Source: Micromonospora sp. C28SCA-DRY-2 (GTDB lineage Bacteria; Actinomycetota; Actinomycetes; Mycobacteriales; Micromonosporaceae). Taken from it: 64,000 bases of DNA. A program made the translations under genes and the position numbers. Location: NCBI RefSeq assembly GCF_030519475.1, contig NZ_JAUMKD010000001.1, forward strand, positions 1,364,001-1,428,000, written 5' to 3'. Under the pieces are notes generated by a model, which made no database searches, was not told the origin of the DNA, and saw only the letters and a list, made by a program, of their open reading frames with translations. This document shows positions 45,150 to 52,233 of this stretch, piece by piece (positions within the stretch are counted from its first letter, which is position 1; every line of letters begins with the position of its first letter).

Positions 45150-46010
45150 TCAGTCGAGGACCAGGTCCACGGCCGCGAGCTGGTCCGGGTCGGCCACCAC
45201 CTCGATGCCGATGATCCGGTCGGTGACCACGAAGCTGAGCACGAGGCGGACCCGGCCGCCGACGACCACCGCCGCTCCCGGCGCGCCGTCGACGAACGCC
45301 GGCACGGCGCCCTGCGCCCGCCCGGAGAAGAACGCGGCCACGACGGCGGAGCCGTGCGCGGCTCCGGCCCCGCCCATCCCCGCGGCGGTCGCGTCGGAGC
45401 GTAGGACGACGTGCGGGTCGAGCAGGGTGAGCAGGTCGTCGAAGCGCCCCTCCCGGGACGCGGCGAGGAACGCCTCGACCACGCCGCGCTGCCGGGCCGG
45501 ATCCGTCTCCGGCGCCGACGGTCCGCTCTGCACCCGGCGGCGGGCCCGGCTGGCGATCTGCCGTACGGCGGCCGGGCTGCGGTCGACCACGGGCGCGAGT
45601 TCGTCGAACGAGACGGCGAACATGTCGTGCAGCACGAAGACCAGCCGCTCGGTGGGGCCGAGGGTCCGCAGCACCACGTCCAGCGCCCGGCCGACCGACT
45701 CGGTCAGCAGCGCCTCCCGCTCCGGATCGACCTCGTCGGCGGTGCCGGGCTCGTCGGCGGCGGTGTCCGCGGGCTGTTCGTGCCGGGTGGCGCTCGCCCC
45801 CAGCCGGTCGAGGCAGACCCGGCCGACCGTGGTGGTGAGCCAGCCCGGCAGGTTGTCGATGCCCTCGACGTCGGCCCGGCTGAGCCGCAGCCAGGTGTCC
45901 TGGACCGCGTCCTCCGCCTCGGCCGTGGAGCCAAGCATCCGCCGGGCCACCGCGCGCAGGCGCGGACGCTGCTCCTCGAAACGCTGCGCCAACAGTTCGG
46001 TGTCAGTCAT
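45150..46010 (-). CDS. ECF41-type RNA polymerase sigma factor with C-terminal SnoaL-like domain
   Basis: Sigma factor of 286 aa. Region 2 is RFEEQRPRLRAVARRMLGSTAEAEDAVQDTWLRLSR; region 4 is ALDVVLRTLGPTERLVFVLHDMFAVSFDELAPVVDRSPAAVRQIASRARRRV. Residues about 170-286 form a SnoaL/NTF2-like extension (VVEAFLAASREGRFDDLLTLLDPHVVLRSDATAAG) that in ECF41 factors tunes activity in place of a separate anti-sigma factor. It is divergent from a carboxymuconolactone decarboxylase-family gene, the standard ECF41 partner. ATG 46010 begins TDTELLAQRF; a longer frame upstream lacks support. Confidence 0.92.
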   Translation of the reverse strand: MTDTELLAQRFEEQRPRLRAVARRMLGSTAEAEDAVQDTWLRLSRADVEGIDNLPGWLTTTVGRVCLDRLGASATRHEQPADTAADEPGTADEVDPEREALLTESVGRALDVVLRTLGPTERLVFVLHDMFAVSFDELAPVVDRSPAAVRQIASRARRRVQSGPSAPETDPARQRGVVEAFLAASREGRFDDLLTLLDPHVVLRSDATAAGMGGAGAAHGSAVVAAFFSGRAQGAVPAFVDGAPGAAVVVGGRVRLVLSFVVTDRIIGIEVVADPDQLAAVDLVLD

Positions 46011-46063
46011 CGCCCCCGCAATTCCGGCCGGCACCCCGGCCTGCGCGTGACGGGCGTCACATC

Positions 46064-46090
46064 TGTCACGCCGTCCGTCCCGCTGTCGAC
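46064..46090 (+). promoter_or_regulatory. Candidate ECF41 target promoter
   Basis: TGTCACG (46064-46070) is followed after 14 bases by GTCGAC (46085-46090). ECF41 promoters are described as TGTCACA in the -35 and CGTC in the -10 regions; the -35 fits at six of seven bases and the -10 only loosely. It lies upstream of the decarboxylase gene, as expected for the sole partner target of this group. Confidence 0.45.
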
Positions 46091-46158
46091 ATCTCGGTGA
46101 CGGACGAGAACGCCACGGCGAGGGACGCCGGCGAGCGTAACAGGAAGGACCGGACGAG

Positions 46159-46623
46159 ATGACTGTGCAGGCCCGTATGCCCAACCCCGCCGGACTGCTC
46201 CCGGACTCGGTGCAGGCGATCAACCTGCTCTACAAGGCGGCGCACTCCGCCGGCGTACCCAACAGCACGCTGGAACTCGTGCACCTGCGCGCCAGCCAGA
46301 TCAACGGGTGCAGCGCCTGCGTCGATTCCGGCGCCCGCGGCGCCCGGAAGGCGGGCGAGACGGAGGAGCGGCTGTTCGCGGTGGCCGCCTGGCGGGAGAC
46401 GCCGTACTTCACCGATGCCGAGCGGGCGGCGCTGGCGCTCGCCGAGGCCGCGACCCGGCTCGCCGACCGGGCCGACCCGGTCTCCGACGAGGTCTGGGCC
46501 GAGGCCGCGCGCCACTTCGACGAGAAGCAACTGGCCGCGGTGGTGCTCTGGGTGGCCACCACCAACTTCTTCAACCGGTTGAACGCCACGACCCGCCAGC
46601 CCGCACCGCAGAACTGGGGCTGA
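46159..46623 (+). CDS. Carboxymuconolactone decarboxylase/AhpD-family protein
   Basis: Protein of 154 aa in the AhpD-like superfamily. The redox motif is INGCSACVDSGARGARKAGETEERL with the CSAC pair (CxxC) near residues 50-55 and the downstream His replaced by Ser-Gly, so peroxidase-type chemistry is possible but not assured. The rest (FTDAERAALALAEAATRLADRADPVSDEVWAEAARHFDEKQLAAVVLWVATTNFFNRLN) is the standard helical core. It forms the divergent pair with the ECF41 sigma factor at 45150. The ATG at 46159 has AAGGA about nine bases upstream. COE-type members with this partner have no known substrate. Confidence 0.9.
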   Translation: MTVQARMPNPAGLLPDSVQAINLLYKAAHSAGVPNSTLELVHLRASQINGCSACVDSGARGARKAGETEERLFAVAAWRETPYFTDAERAALALAEAATRLADRADPVSDEVWAEAARHFDEKQLAAVVLWVATTNFFNRLNATTRQPAPQNWG

Positions 46624-46764
46624 ACGGACGCCGGCAGCGGCGTGGGCGGCGGTCGCCGGACCGCCGCCCGCGTACGGTCGCGGCCTTCACCGGGTCCGGC
46701 CCGAGCGGGACGGGGCCGTGCTACAACTGACCCCGATGAACGCGCAAATCATCATAAGTCGGAC

Positions 46765-47964
46765 ATGGTGACGCGGGCCGGCGCGGGACGCCTCGGAGAC
46801 ACCGCGATCCCCCGCTCGGCGACCGTCCTGGAACTGCTGTTCGACATCGTCTACGTGTTCGCGCTCGCCCGGCTCGCCGGGCGGGTCGCGGACGACCTCA
46901 CCTTCCTGCGGCACGCGCTCCTCTCCGAGGCGGGCCAGACGGTGCTGTTCTTCACGGCGATGTGGATGGTCTGGTCCCTCAACGCGCTGATGACCAGCGC
47001 CTACGATCCCCGCCGGGCGGACATCCAGATCCTCTTGCTGGCCTCGATGTTCGGCACGCTGGTGCTGGCGGTCTCGTTGCCGCAGGCGTTCGGCGAGCGT
47101 GGCGTGATCTTCTCCGTCACGTACGTCCTCATCCAGGTGGGCCGCCCGCTCTACCTGACCCTGGCCTGGCGCGGCGACCCGGCGTGGCGGGCGCCGGCCC
47201 GGGTGCTGAGCTGGCACGTGCTATCCGGCGTGTTCTGGATCGCCGGCGGCATCAGCGGCGGTCTCGGCCGCGGCGTCTTCTGGACCATCGCCCTCGGCAT
47301 CGAGATCCTCGGCTTCGCGCTGAGCTGGCCCGCGCCCCGGCTCGGCGCCACCCGGCCGAACTACCGGACGATCTCCTTCGACCACCTCGCCGAGCGGTAC
47401 AACCAGTTCTTCATGATCGCCCTCGCCGAGGTGGTGCTGGAAACCGGCGCCGCCATCGGTTTCCCGGGCTTCTCCACCAAACGGACCGCCGTGCTCGTCG
47501 CCGCCTTCCTGGCCGTCGTGGCCTTCTGGCGGATCTACTTCTACCACGGCGGGCCCCGCGATCCGGCGACTGCCGGCCGGCCGACCGAGGCGGCCATGCG
47601 GCTCTCCGAGTGGTCCAGCTTCGGCCTGCTGCTCATCGTCGGCGGGGTCATCTGCACGGCTGTCGGCTTCGGCCAGGTCGTCGAGGACCCGGCCCCGCCG
47701 GTCGACTGGGCGCTGGTGGTCGTCATCTTCGGCGGGCCGGCACTCTTCCTGATCGGGCGGGCCTCCCTCGACCGGCCGTCCCGGGGCGAGCCGCGCTGCC
47801 GGGTGCTCTCCCTCGGCGTACTGGCGCTGGCCGTGGTGGCTCCGGTCACGCTGCTGCTCCCGCCGATCGCGGCGGCCCTCGCCGTCGCGTTGATCCTGAC
47901 CGGGATCGCCGTCTACGACGGGCTCGTCCACCGGCCCGGGCCGGAGACGAACCCGGCGTTCTAG
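46765..47964 (+). CDS. Low-temperature requirement protein A (LtrA) family membrane protein
   Basis: Membrane protein of 399 aa with about eleven segments, LtrA family. Family landmarks are SATVLELLFDIVYVFALARLA at the start, WMVWSLNALMTSAYDPRRADIQILLLASMFGTLVLAVSLPQAFGERG, the loop HLAERYNQFFMIALAEVVLETG and WRIYFYHGG. LtrA is named from a Listeria cold-growth phenotype; its molecular role is not known. The ATG at 46765 gives the first residues VTRAGAGRLGDTAIPRSATV; an alternative GTG lies three bases on. No operon partner. Confidence 0.9.
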   Translation: MVTRAGAGRLGDTAIPRSATVLELLFDIVYVFALARLAGRVADDLTFLRHALLSEAGQTVLFFTAMWMVWSLNALMTSAYDPRRADIQILLLASMFGTLVLAVSLPQAFGERGVIFSVTYVLIQVGRPLYLTLAWRGDPAWRAPARVLSWHVLSGVFWIAGGISGGLGRGVFWTIALGIEILGFALSWPAPRLGATRPNYRTISFDHLAERYNQFFMIALAEVVLETGAAIGFPGFSTKRTAVLVAAFLAVVAFWRIYFYHGGPRDPATAGRPTEAAMRLSEWSSFGLLLIVGGVICTAVGFGQVVEDPAPPVDWALVVVIFGGPALFLIGRASLDRPSRGEPRCRVLSLGVLALAVVAPVTLLLPPIAAALAVALILTGIAVYDGLVHRPGPETNPAF

Positions 47965-48081
47965 CCGCCTCGCGGTCCGCCCGCGCCACCAGCGCCGACC
48001 TGCTCGGCCCTGCCGCCGTCGACCGGCTCACCCGGAGCGAACCGCCGTCCGGCGGAGATTCGGGGGTACGGAATCGCTGGG

Positions 48082-48468
48082 TCAGCTCTCCGGGGAGGCG
48101 GTCTGCTGGGCCGGCCAGAACGGCCACTCCTCGAACGACCGGCAGCGCCCGTCCTCGGCGAAGCGCATGATCCACAGGTCGCGGTACTCCTGGTGGACCG
48201 GGTCGCCGTACCGGACCTCCAGCCGCGCCACCGCCGTGTCGCCGTCGACCGCCACGATCTCGCTCGTCATGTCGAACACCTCGTCCGGGCCGGCGCGCTC
48301 GGCCTCCCACATCCGGGCGATCGCCGGCAGGCCGACGACCGGCGTCCGGTACGGGCCCTGTAGGTAGCTCGCGTCCTCGGTGAAGATCGTGGCGAGCGGC
48401 TCCGTCCCCGGCGTCCGCCACGCGCGCTCGTAGGCCCGAAGCCAGTCGACCACCCGCCCCCTGTCCAC
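48082..48468 (-). CDS. SnoaL/NTF2-like domain protein
   Basis: Protein of 128 aa with the cone-shaped NTF2-like fold signature VVDWLRAYERAWRTPGTEPLATIFTEDASYLQGPYRTPVVGLPAIARMWEAE, followed by strand-rich residues (DTAVARLEVRYGDPVHQEYRDLWIMRFAEDGRCRSFEEWPFWP). Such proteins bind or isomerise small ligands. GTG 48468 (VDRGRVVDWL) is the best start; the longer frame upstream degenerates. It is convergent with the LtrA gene and unrelated in sequence to the SnoaL domain of the sigma factor beyond fold. Confidence 0.85.
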   Translation of the reverse strand: MDRGRVVDWLRAYERAWRTPGTEPLATIFTEDASYLQGPYRTPVVGLPAIARMWEAERAGPDEVFDMTSEIVAVDGDTAVARLEVRYGDPVHQEYRDLWIMRFAEDGRCRSFEEWPFWPAQQTASPES

Positions 48469-48592
48469 GCGTCTCAGCCTGCCACCTGATCGAGCGCCGG
48501 ATGCGGGGATCGCGCCACGCCGTCGCGAGGATCGCATCCCGACCCACCCGAGCCGGCCCGGGCTCGGTGGCGCGCGGGCGGACGCTGACTCG

Positions 48593-48621
48593 TTGACAGG
48601 ATCGTTCGGCTCGGCTGTACT
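48593..48621 (+). promoter_or_regulatory. Strong sigma70-type promoter, leaderless
   Basis: Perfect -35 TTGACA (48593-48598), 17-base spacer, and -10-like TGTACT (48616-48621), then seven bases to the GTG at 48629. The -35 match is the best in the window; the -10 has an atypical second base. Confidence 0.5.
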
Positions 48622-48628
48622 GCGGCCC

Positions 48629-49000
48629 GTGCCGGAGATCCAGATAACGAGATCTGAACGACGCACGATCGAGAAGGCGTGGCGCCGGATCCCGTTCGCC
48701 ACCCGCCTGGAAGTCCTGCGGCTGGCGAAGCGCGGAGAGCGCCACCCCGATCCCGACGTGGACACGTGCGCCCAGCAATACGCCCGCATGGTCCTGGGAC
48801 AGAAGGCGGTGGGGCTCGCCCCCGGTGTCCTGCTGGCAGCGGGGGCGGTGTCGATCGCCGTCGCGGTGGTGCTCGGCGGCTCCCGGATCCTGACCGTGAA
48901 CGCGGTCCTCGCCCTCCTGCTGGCCGCCTACTTCTGGGACCTGAGGCGGGACGCGAGGATAGTCGCGGCAGCGCGCCGGAACGACCCGCCGGAGGCGTGA
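48629..49000 (+). CDS. Small two-helix membrane protein
   Basis: Protein of 123 aa, unrecognised. Residues 1-58 are soluble and basic (VPEIQITRSERRTIEKAWRRIPFATRLEVLRLAKRGERHPDPDVDTCAQQYARMVLG). Two close membrane segments follow (VGLAPGVLLAAGAVSIAVAVVLGG and ILTVNAVLALLLAAYFWDL) with both ends in the cytoplasm. The start GTG at 48629 is preferred to an upstream ATG because it sits seven bases after the -10 of a perfect TTGACA promoter. DUF-like hypothetical; no function inferred. Confidence 0.68.
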   Translation: MPEIQITRSERRTIEKAWRRIPFATRLEVLRLAKRGERHPDPDVDTCAQQYARMVLGQKAVGLAPGVLLAAGAVSIAVAVVLGGSRILTVNAVLALLLAAYFWDLRRDARIVAAARRNDPPEA

Positions 49001-49039
49001 GGGCAGCGCCGACACCGAACCGGATGGCATAGTGCCGCC

Positions 49040-49615
49040 ATGAAGGCAGACCTGCACAGCTACTTGAAGGGCGGCCGCGGCTCGCTGCTGTGGAAGCTCG
49101 ACGGGCTGAGCGAATACGATATCCGGCGCCCGCTGACCCGGACCGCCACCAACCTGCTCGGTCTGGTGAAGCACGCGGCGGCCATGGAGGCCCTCTACTT
49201 CGGTCTCGTGTTCGGCCGGCCGTTCGAGCAGGAACTGCCGTACCTCGACGACGGAGCGGAACCCAACGCCGACATGTGGGCGACCGCGGACGAGACCCGC
49301 GAGGAGCTCGTCGCCCGGTACCGTCGCACGATCGCCCACGCCGACACCACCATCGAGGCCCTCGCGCTGGACGATGTCGGCCGCGTGCCGTGGTGGGGCG
49401 ATGAAGAGGTCACTTTGCACCGCGTCATGGTCCACGTCATCGCGGAAACGCAACGGCACGCCGGCCACGCTGACATCGTGCGGGAACTCATCGACGGCGC
49501 GGCCGGGCTGCTGCCCAGGAACGACAACCTGCCCCAGGCCGACGAGGCATGGTGGCTGGACTACCGCCAGCGGGTGGAGCAGGCCGCCCTCGACGCCAGC
49601 AAACGCGGCAACTAG
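49040..49615 (+). CDS. DinB/DUF664-family protein
   Basis: Four-helix-bundle protein of 191 aa in the DinB superfamily. DGLSEYDIRRPLTRTATNLLGLVKHAAAMEALYFG carries the first His ligand, and VMVHVIAETQRHAGHADIVRELIDG gives the second and third (HVIAETQRHAGH), the usual metal triad. Such proteins include thiol-dependent transferases. ATG 49040 lies six bases after a CATAGT -10 box, so it is leaderless. Its stop codon TAG (49613-49615) falls in the left end of the following IS element, so the natural C-terminus may have been altered. Confidence 0.88.
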   Translation: MKADLHSYLKGGRGSLLWKLDGLSEYDIRRPLTRTATNLLGLVKHAAAMEALYFGLVFGRPFEQELPYLDDGAEPNADMWATADETREELVARYRRTIAHADTTIEALALDDVGRVPWWGDEEVTLHRVMVHVIAETQRHAGHADIVRELIDGAAGLLPRNDNLPQADEAWWLDYRQRVEQAALDASKRGN

Positions 49616-49633
49616 GGCCTGTTTCAGAAGTGG
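49612..49633 (+). repeat. Left inverted repeat of the IS element
   Basis: Reads CTAGGGCCTG then TTTCAGAAGTGG; differs at two bases from the complement of 51103-51124. It overlaps the stop codon of the DinB-like gene. Confidence 0.85.
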
Positions 49634-49660
49634 ATCAAGAGAGCGCGATGATCATGCTTC

Positions 49661-50410
49661 GTGGCTCGGGGAGATCTGACAGATGTTCAGTGGACAGTTC
49701 TGGAGCCGTTGCCGCCGAGGGGCGTTAAGCCCGGTCGGCCGCCGGTGTGCAGCAAGCGGCAGCTGATCAACGGGATACGGTCAGGCCGGGGCCGATGCGA
49801 AGGGTCTGATCACCTGGGACATCTCGGTGGACTCCACGATCTCCCGCGCCCACCAGCACGCGGCCGGTGCCCGTAAAAGGGGGATCTGCAGGTCGAGCCG
49901 CCCGGCGGCCTCTTCACCGAGCCCGACGATCACGGGCTCGGGCGCTCCCGCGGTGGACTGACCACCAAGATCCACCTGGCTGTCGAGCAGGCCCAGAAGC
50001 CGATGTCACTCGTGATCACTGCCGGGCAGCGCGGGGACTCCCCGCAGTTCCAGGTCGTCCTGGGTCGCATTCGCGTGCCCCGGCTCAGCCCGGGACGCCC
50101 GCGTACTCGGCCGGACAAGGTCCGCGCGGACAAGGCGTACGGTTCCCGCGCGAACCGCGGCTACCTGCGGCGACGTGACATCCGGTGCACGATCCCGGAG
50201 AAGCGCGACCAGATCGCCAACCGCAAGAAGCGCGGCTCCCACGGGGGCCGGCCGCCGAAGTTCGACAAGGACGACTACAAGGAGCGCCACGCGGTGGAGT
50301 GCGGAATCAACCGTCTCAAGCGTCACCGCGCGGTGGCCATGAGGTACGACAAGCTTTCCGTCCGGTACGAGGCCACCGTGCTGGTCGCGGCCATCAACGA
50401 GTGGCCGTGA
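49661..50410 (+). pseudogene. IS5-family transposase remnant (internal deletion and frameshifts)
   Basis: Three in-phase blocks of an IS5-type DDE transposase are visible. N-terminus (GTG 49661): DLTDVQWTVLEPLPPRGVKPGRPP...RQLINGIR. Second block, from about 49790: ADAKGLITWDISVDSTISRA and [10 protein letters not shown] with the first catalytic Asp. Third block, from about 49883: [37 protein letters not shown] (second Asp) and [22 protein letters not shown] (Glu). The roughly 45 residues normally between INGIR and ADAKGL are missing, and each junction shifts frame (the second at an A/G run near 49872). So it cannot make active transposase. Confidence 0.88.
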
Positions 50411-51056
50411 CCAACCGGCTCAGGATCGGAAGCACTCCGCGAAGGTCATCGTCGTCCACCGTGGCCGTCGCGGCCGCCCGGGCCGTCTCCGAGGCGTTGA
50501 ACGCCACGCTCAATCCGATGGATGCGAACAGCGGCAGGTCGGACCGGCTGTCTCCGACCGCCGCACAAGCGCGGGAGTCCACCCCCAGGCTCCGCGCCTG
50601 CGCGAGGGCGAAGTCCCGCTTGTCGTACTCATCGAAGTGGCGGGCCACTCGTCCCGTGAACCGACCGTCGGTGCTCTCCAGCCGGGGGCCGCTGAACGAA
50701 TGGAACCCGAAGCGGCCGGCCAAGTAGCTACCGACCGGGGACCAGGCCAAGGTTGCAAGCACGGGCACCAGGCCATTCCTCCGGCACCAGGCCACGGTCT
50801 CCGCGATGCCCGGGACCAGGGGAAGCCCATCGAGCCAGCCGAGGACCTGCTTCTCGGACACCCCGGCCCAGCCCCCCGCATCCAGCTCCGAGACCTGCCG
50901 GTTGTCCAAGACACCGGCGGCATACGCATCCTCAGCCTTGGCCACCTCGTCGCGATGCCCGAGGAAGTCGGCCAAGAAGGTGGACGAACTCGTCCCTGGA
51001 ACGAGCGTGCCATCGACATCGAAGAAGACGGCGCCTACATGATCAGATAAGAGCAC
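50394..51056 (-). CDS. HAD-family phosphatase (SerB-like) inside the IS element
   Basis: Haloacid-dehalogenase hydrolase of 220 aa. Motif I is [19 protein letters not shown] (nucleophile and acid DVD), motif II is [12 protein letters not shown], with the usual Ser/Thr, and motif III/IV is [23 protein letters not shown] with the two Asp. This resembles phosphoserine-phosphatase-like HADs; the substrate is unknown. It is intact, unlike the neighbouring transposase. It is read opposite to the transposase and overlaps its 3' end by 17 bases. ATG 51056 is preceded by about 47 bases, then the right inverted repeat, so no host promoter is between. Confidence 0.88.
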   Translation of the reverse strand: MLLSDHVGAVFFDVDGTLVPGTSSSTFLADFLGHRDEVAKAEDAYAAGVLDNRQVSELDAGGWAGVSEKQVLGWLDGLPLVPGIAETVAWCRRNGLVPVLATLAWSPVGSYLAGRFGFHSFSGPRLESTDGRFTGRVARHFDEYDKRDFALAQARSLGVDSRACAAVGDSRSDLPLFASIGLSVAFNASETARAAATATVDDDDLRGVLPILSRLVTATR

Positions 51057-51102
51057 TGGCCGAGGATGCCACCCGTGTCACGCGCCGGATCAAAATGTGC
51101 GC

Positions 51103-51124
51103 CCACTTCTAAGACAGGCCCTAG
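51103..51124 (-). repeat. Right inverted repeat of the IS element
   Basis: CCACTTCTAAGACAGGCC then CTAG; complementary to the left end at 20 of 22 positions. Confidence 0.85.
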
Positions 51125-51661
51125 CAGGGCCGCCCCAGCCATCGCTCTCGTCAAGGGCGATCCGCCCCCGCACGGATGCGAACCCCGGCGGAACGACGCT
51201 AGCTGGCGATCGGCGAGGGGTCCCAGTCATCGCCATCCTCCGTGTGACGGCTCCCGGAGCTGTACGCCGCCGATCACAGCCGCGTCGGCCGTGACCGACG
51301 CATCACGAGCCAGTCCCGGGCCCTGGTCCACCGCCGGGCCCTCGTCTTCCTACGTTGTTCCGGTCCGCGACCGTCCGCCGGTATCGCTGGTTCGGCTGCT
51401 TCCTCGCCTGCTTCGGCGGCCGCCAAACTCCCCCGCCCGAAGTAGCAGCGGGCCACGCCTCCATGAATCGACCCCGGGTGATCAGCCAGGCCCGGCGCAG
51501 CGCTGCCGACCGTGGCGGGGGGACAGGTGTGACCCTGTTCACTGAGCATGCGACGTTATGCGAGAGTATTCGCCGTTTTGGGCGCTCGCTTTATGAGGTA
51601 GCTCCCCCGAATCGGCCCTTCTCCTCGTCCACGCCGGACAGACCGCAGAGAATCCCCTTGC
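51125..51661. other. Intergenic region right of the IS element
   Basis: 537 bases without a convincing gene. The only long frames (minus strand, about 51300-51545) have random third positions. The last 100 bases (from about 51540) are AT-richer than the rest of the window and probably hold the promoter of the ArsR-family gene; no clear -35/-10 pair stands out. The lower GC suggests imported or decayed DNA. Confidence 0.5.
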
Positions 51662-51689
51662 GCAATGGTCAAGAGTCGTTGACCATTGC
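51662..51689. promoter_or_regulatory. Perfect 11-bp inverted-repeat operator before the ArsR-type gene
   Basis: GCAATGGTCAA, six bases, TTGACCATTGC: an uninterrupted 11-bp dyad centred on GAGTCG, ending four bases before the GTG at 51694. It fits a dimeric winged-helix repressor and would block its own gene and the coupled MFS gene. Confidence 0.75.
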
Positions 51690-51693
51690 TCAC

Positions 51694-52233
51694 GTGCCTA
51701 TCGATGATCTCCCCGAGACGTTTCACGTCACCACCGACGAACAGCTACGCGCCATTTCCAGCCTCGCGCGTCACCGGATCATGGCCGTGCTCCGCTTCGA
51801 GCCCGCGACGATCACGCAGATCGCCGAACGAGTGGGCCTCGCGAAGGGGAGCTCCAGCTACCACATTCGACTGCTCGAACGGGCCGGCCTGGTGAAGGTG
51901 GTGCGAACGCGGAAGGTGCGGGGGGTCACCGAGCGGTACTACGCCATGGCCGCGCGGACGATCGTGCTGCCGGATCCGGGCGAGGGAGGGCCGGACGTGC
52001 TGATGCGGCACGCGGTGGCGGACCTGGAGGCAGCGCCGCGGGATGGCGAGCGGCACGTACGGATGGCGCACCTGCGGCTCACCGACGAGCAGTTCGCGGA
52101 GTTGGGGGCGCGGTTGGCGGCGCTGGCGGACGAGTACCGGGAGCTGTCGGATCCGTCGCTGCCGGACGCGTCCCTCGTCTTCGCGCTGTTCCACCCGGCG
52201 CGGCGCGAGCAGGCCGAAGGGGACGCCAAGTGA
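51694..52233 (+). CDS. ArsR-family winged-helix regulator of the adjacent MFS gene
   Basis: Regulator of 179 aa. Residues about 7-75 form the ArsR winged helix (FHVTTDEQLRAISSLARHRIMAVLRFEPATITQIAERVGLAKGSSSYHIRLLERAGLVKVVRTRKVRGVTERYY). There is no CxC metal site, so a drug or other small molecule is the likelier inducer. The C-terminal half (VRMAHLRLTDEQFAELGARLAALADEYREL) is the helical dimer/effector region. GTG 51694 is chosen because the conserved HTH then starts normally and the perfect operator lies just upstream. Its stop overlaps the MFS GTG (GTGA). Confidence 0.9.
   Translation: MPIDDLPETFHVTTDEQLRAISSLARHRIMAVLRFEPATITQIAERVGLAKGSSSYHIRLLERAGLVKVVRTRKVRGVTERYYAMAARTIVLPDPGEGGPDVLMRHAVADLEAAPRDGERHVRMAHLRLTDEQFAELGARLAALADEYRELSDPSLPDASLVFALFHPARREQAEGDAK

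Larger units (their letters stand above)
49612..51124 (+). mobile_element. Degenerate IS5-family element carrying a HAD phosphatase gene
   Basis: The ends are a 22-bp inverted repeat (49612-49633 and 51103-51124, 20 of 22 matching) beginning CTAGGGCCTG on each end and ending AGAAGTGG. CTAG at each outer end is consistent with a 2-4-base target duplication. Between them lie an IS5-type transposase remnant on the plus strand (49661-50410) and a complete HAD hydrolase gene on the minus strand (50394-51056). A normal element would end about 30 bases after the transposase stop; here the right repeat lies 690 bases further, beyond the HAD gene. The HAD gene is thus inside the element, either as a passenger or captured by a second copy. 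Confidence 0.78.

Noticed and set aside
51303-51542. Minus-strand ORF of 79 codons right of the IS element
   Set aside because: Third positions are random, it has no ribosome site, and an overlapping plus-strand frame is equally long.
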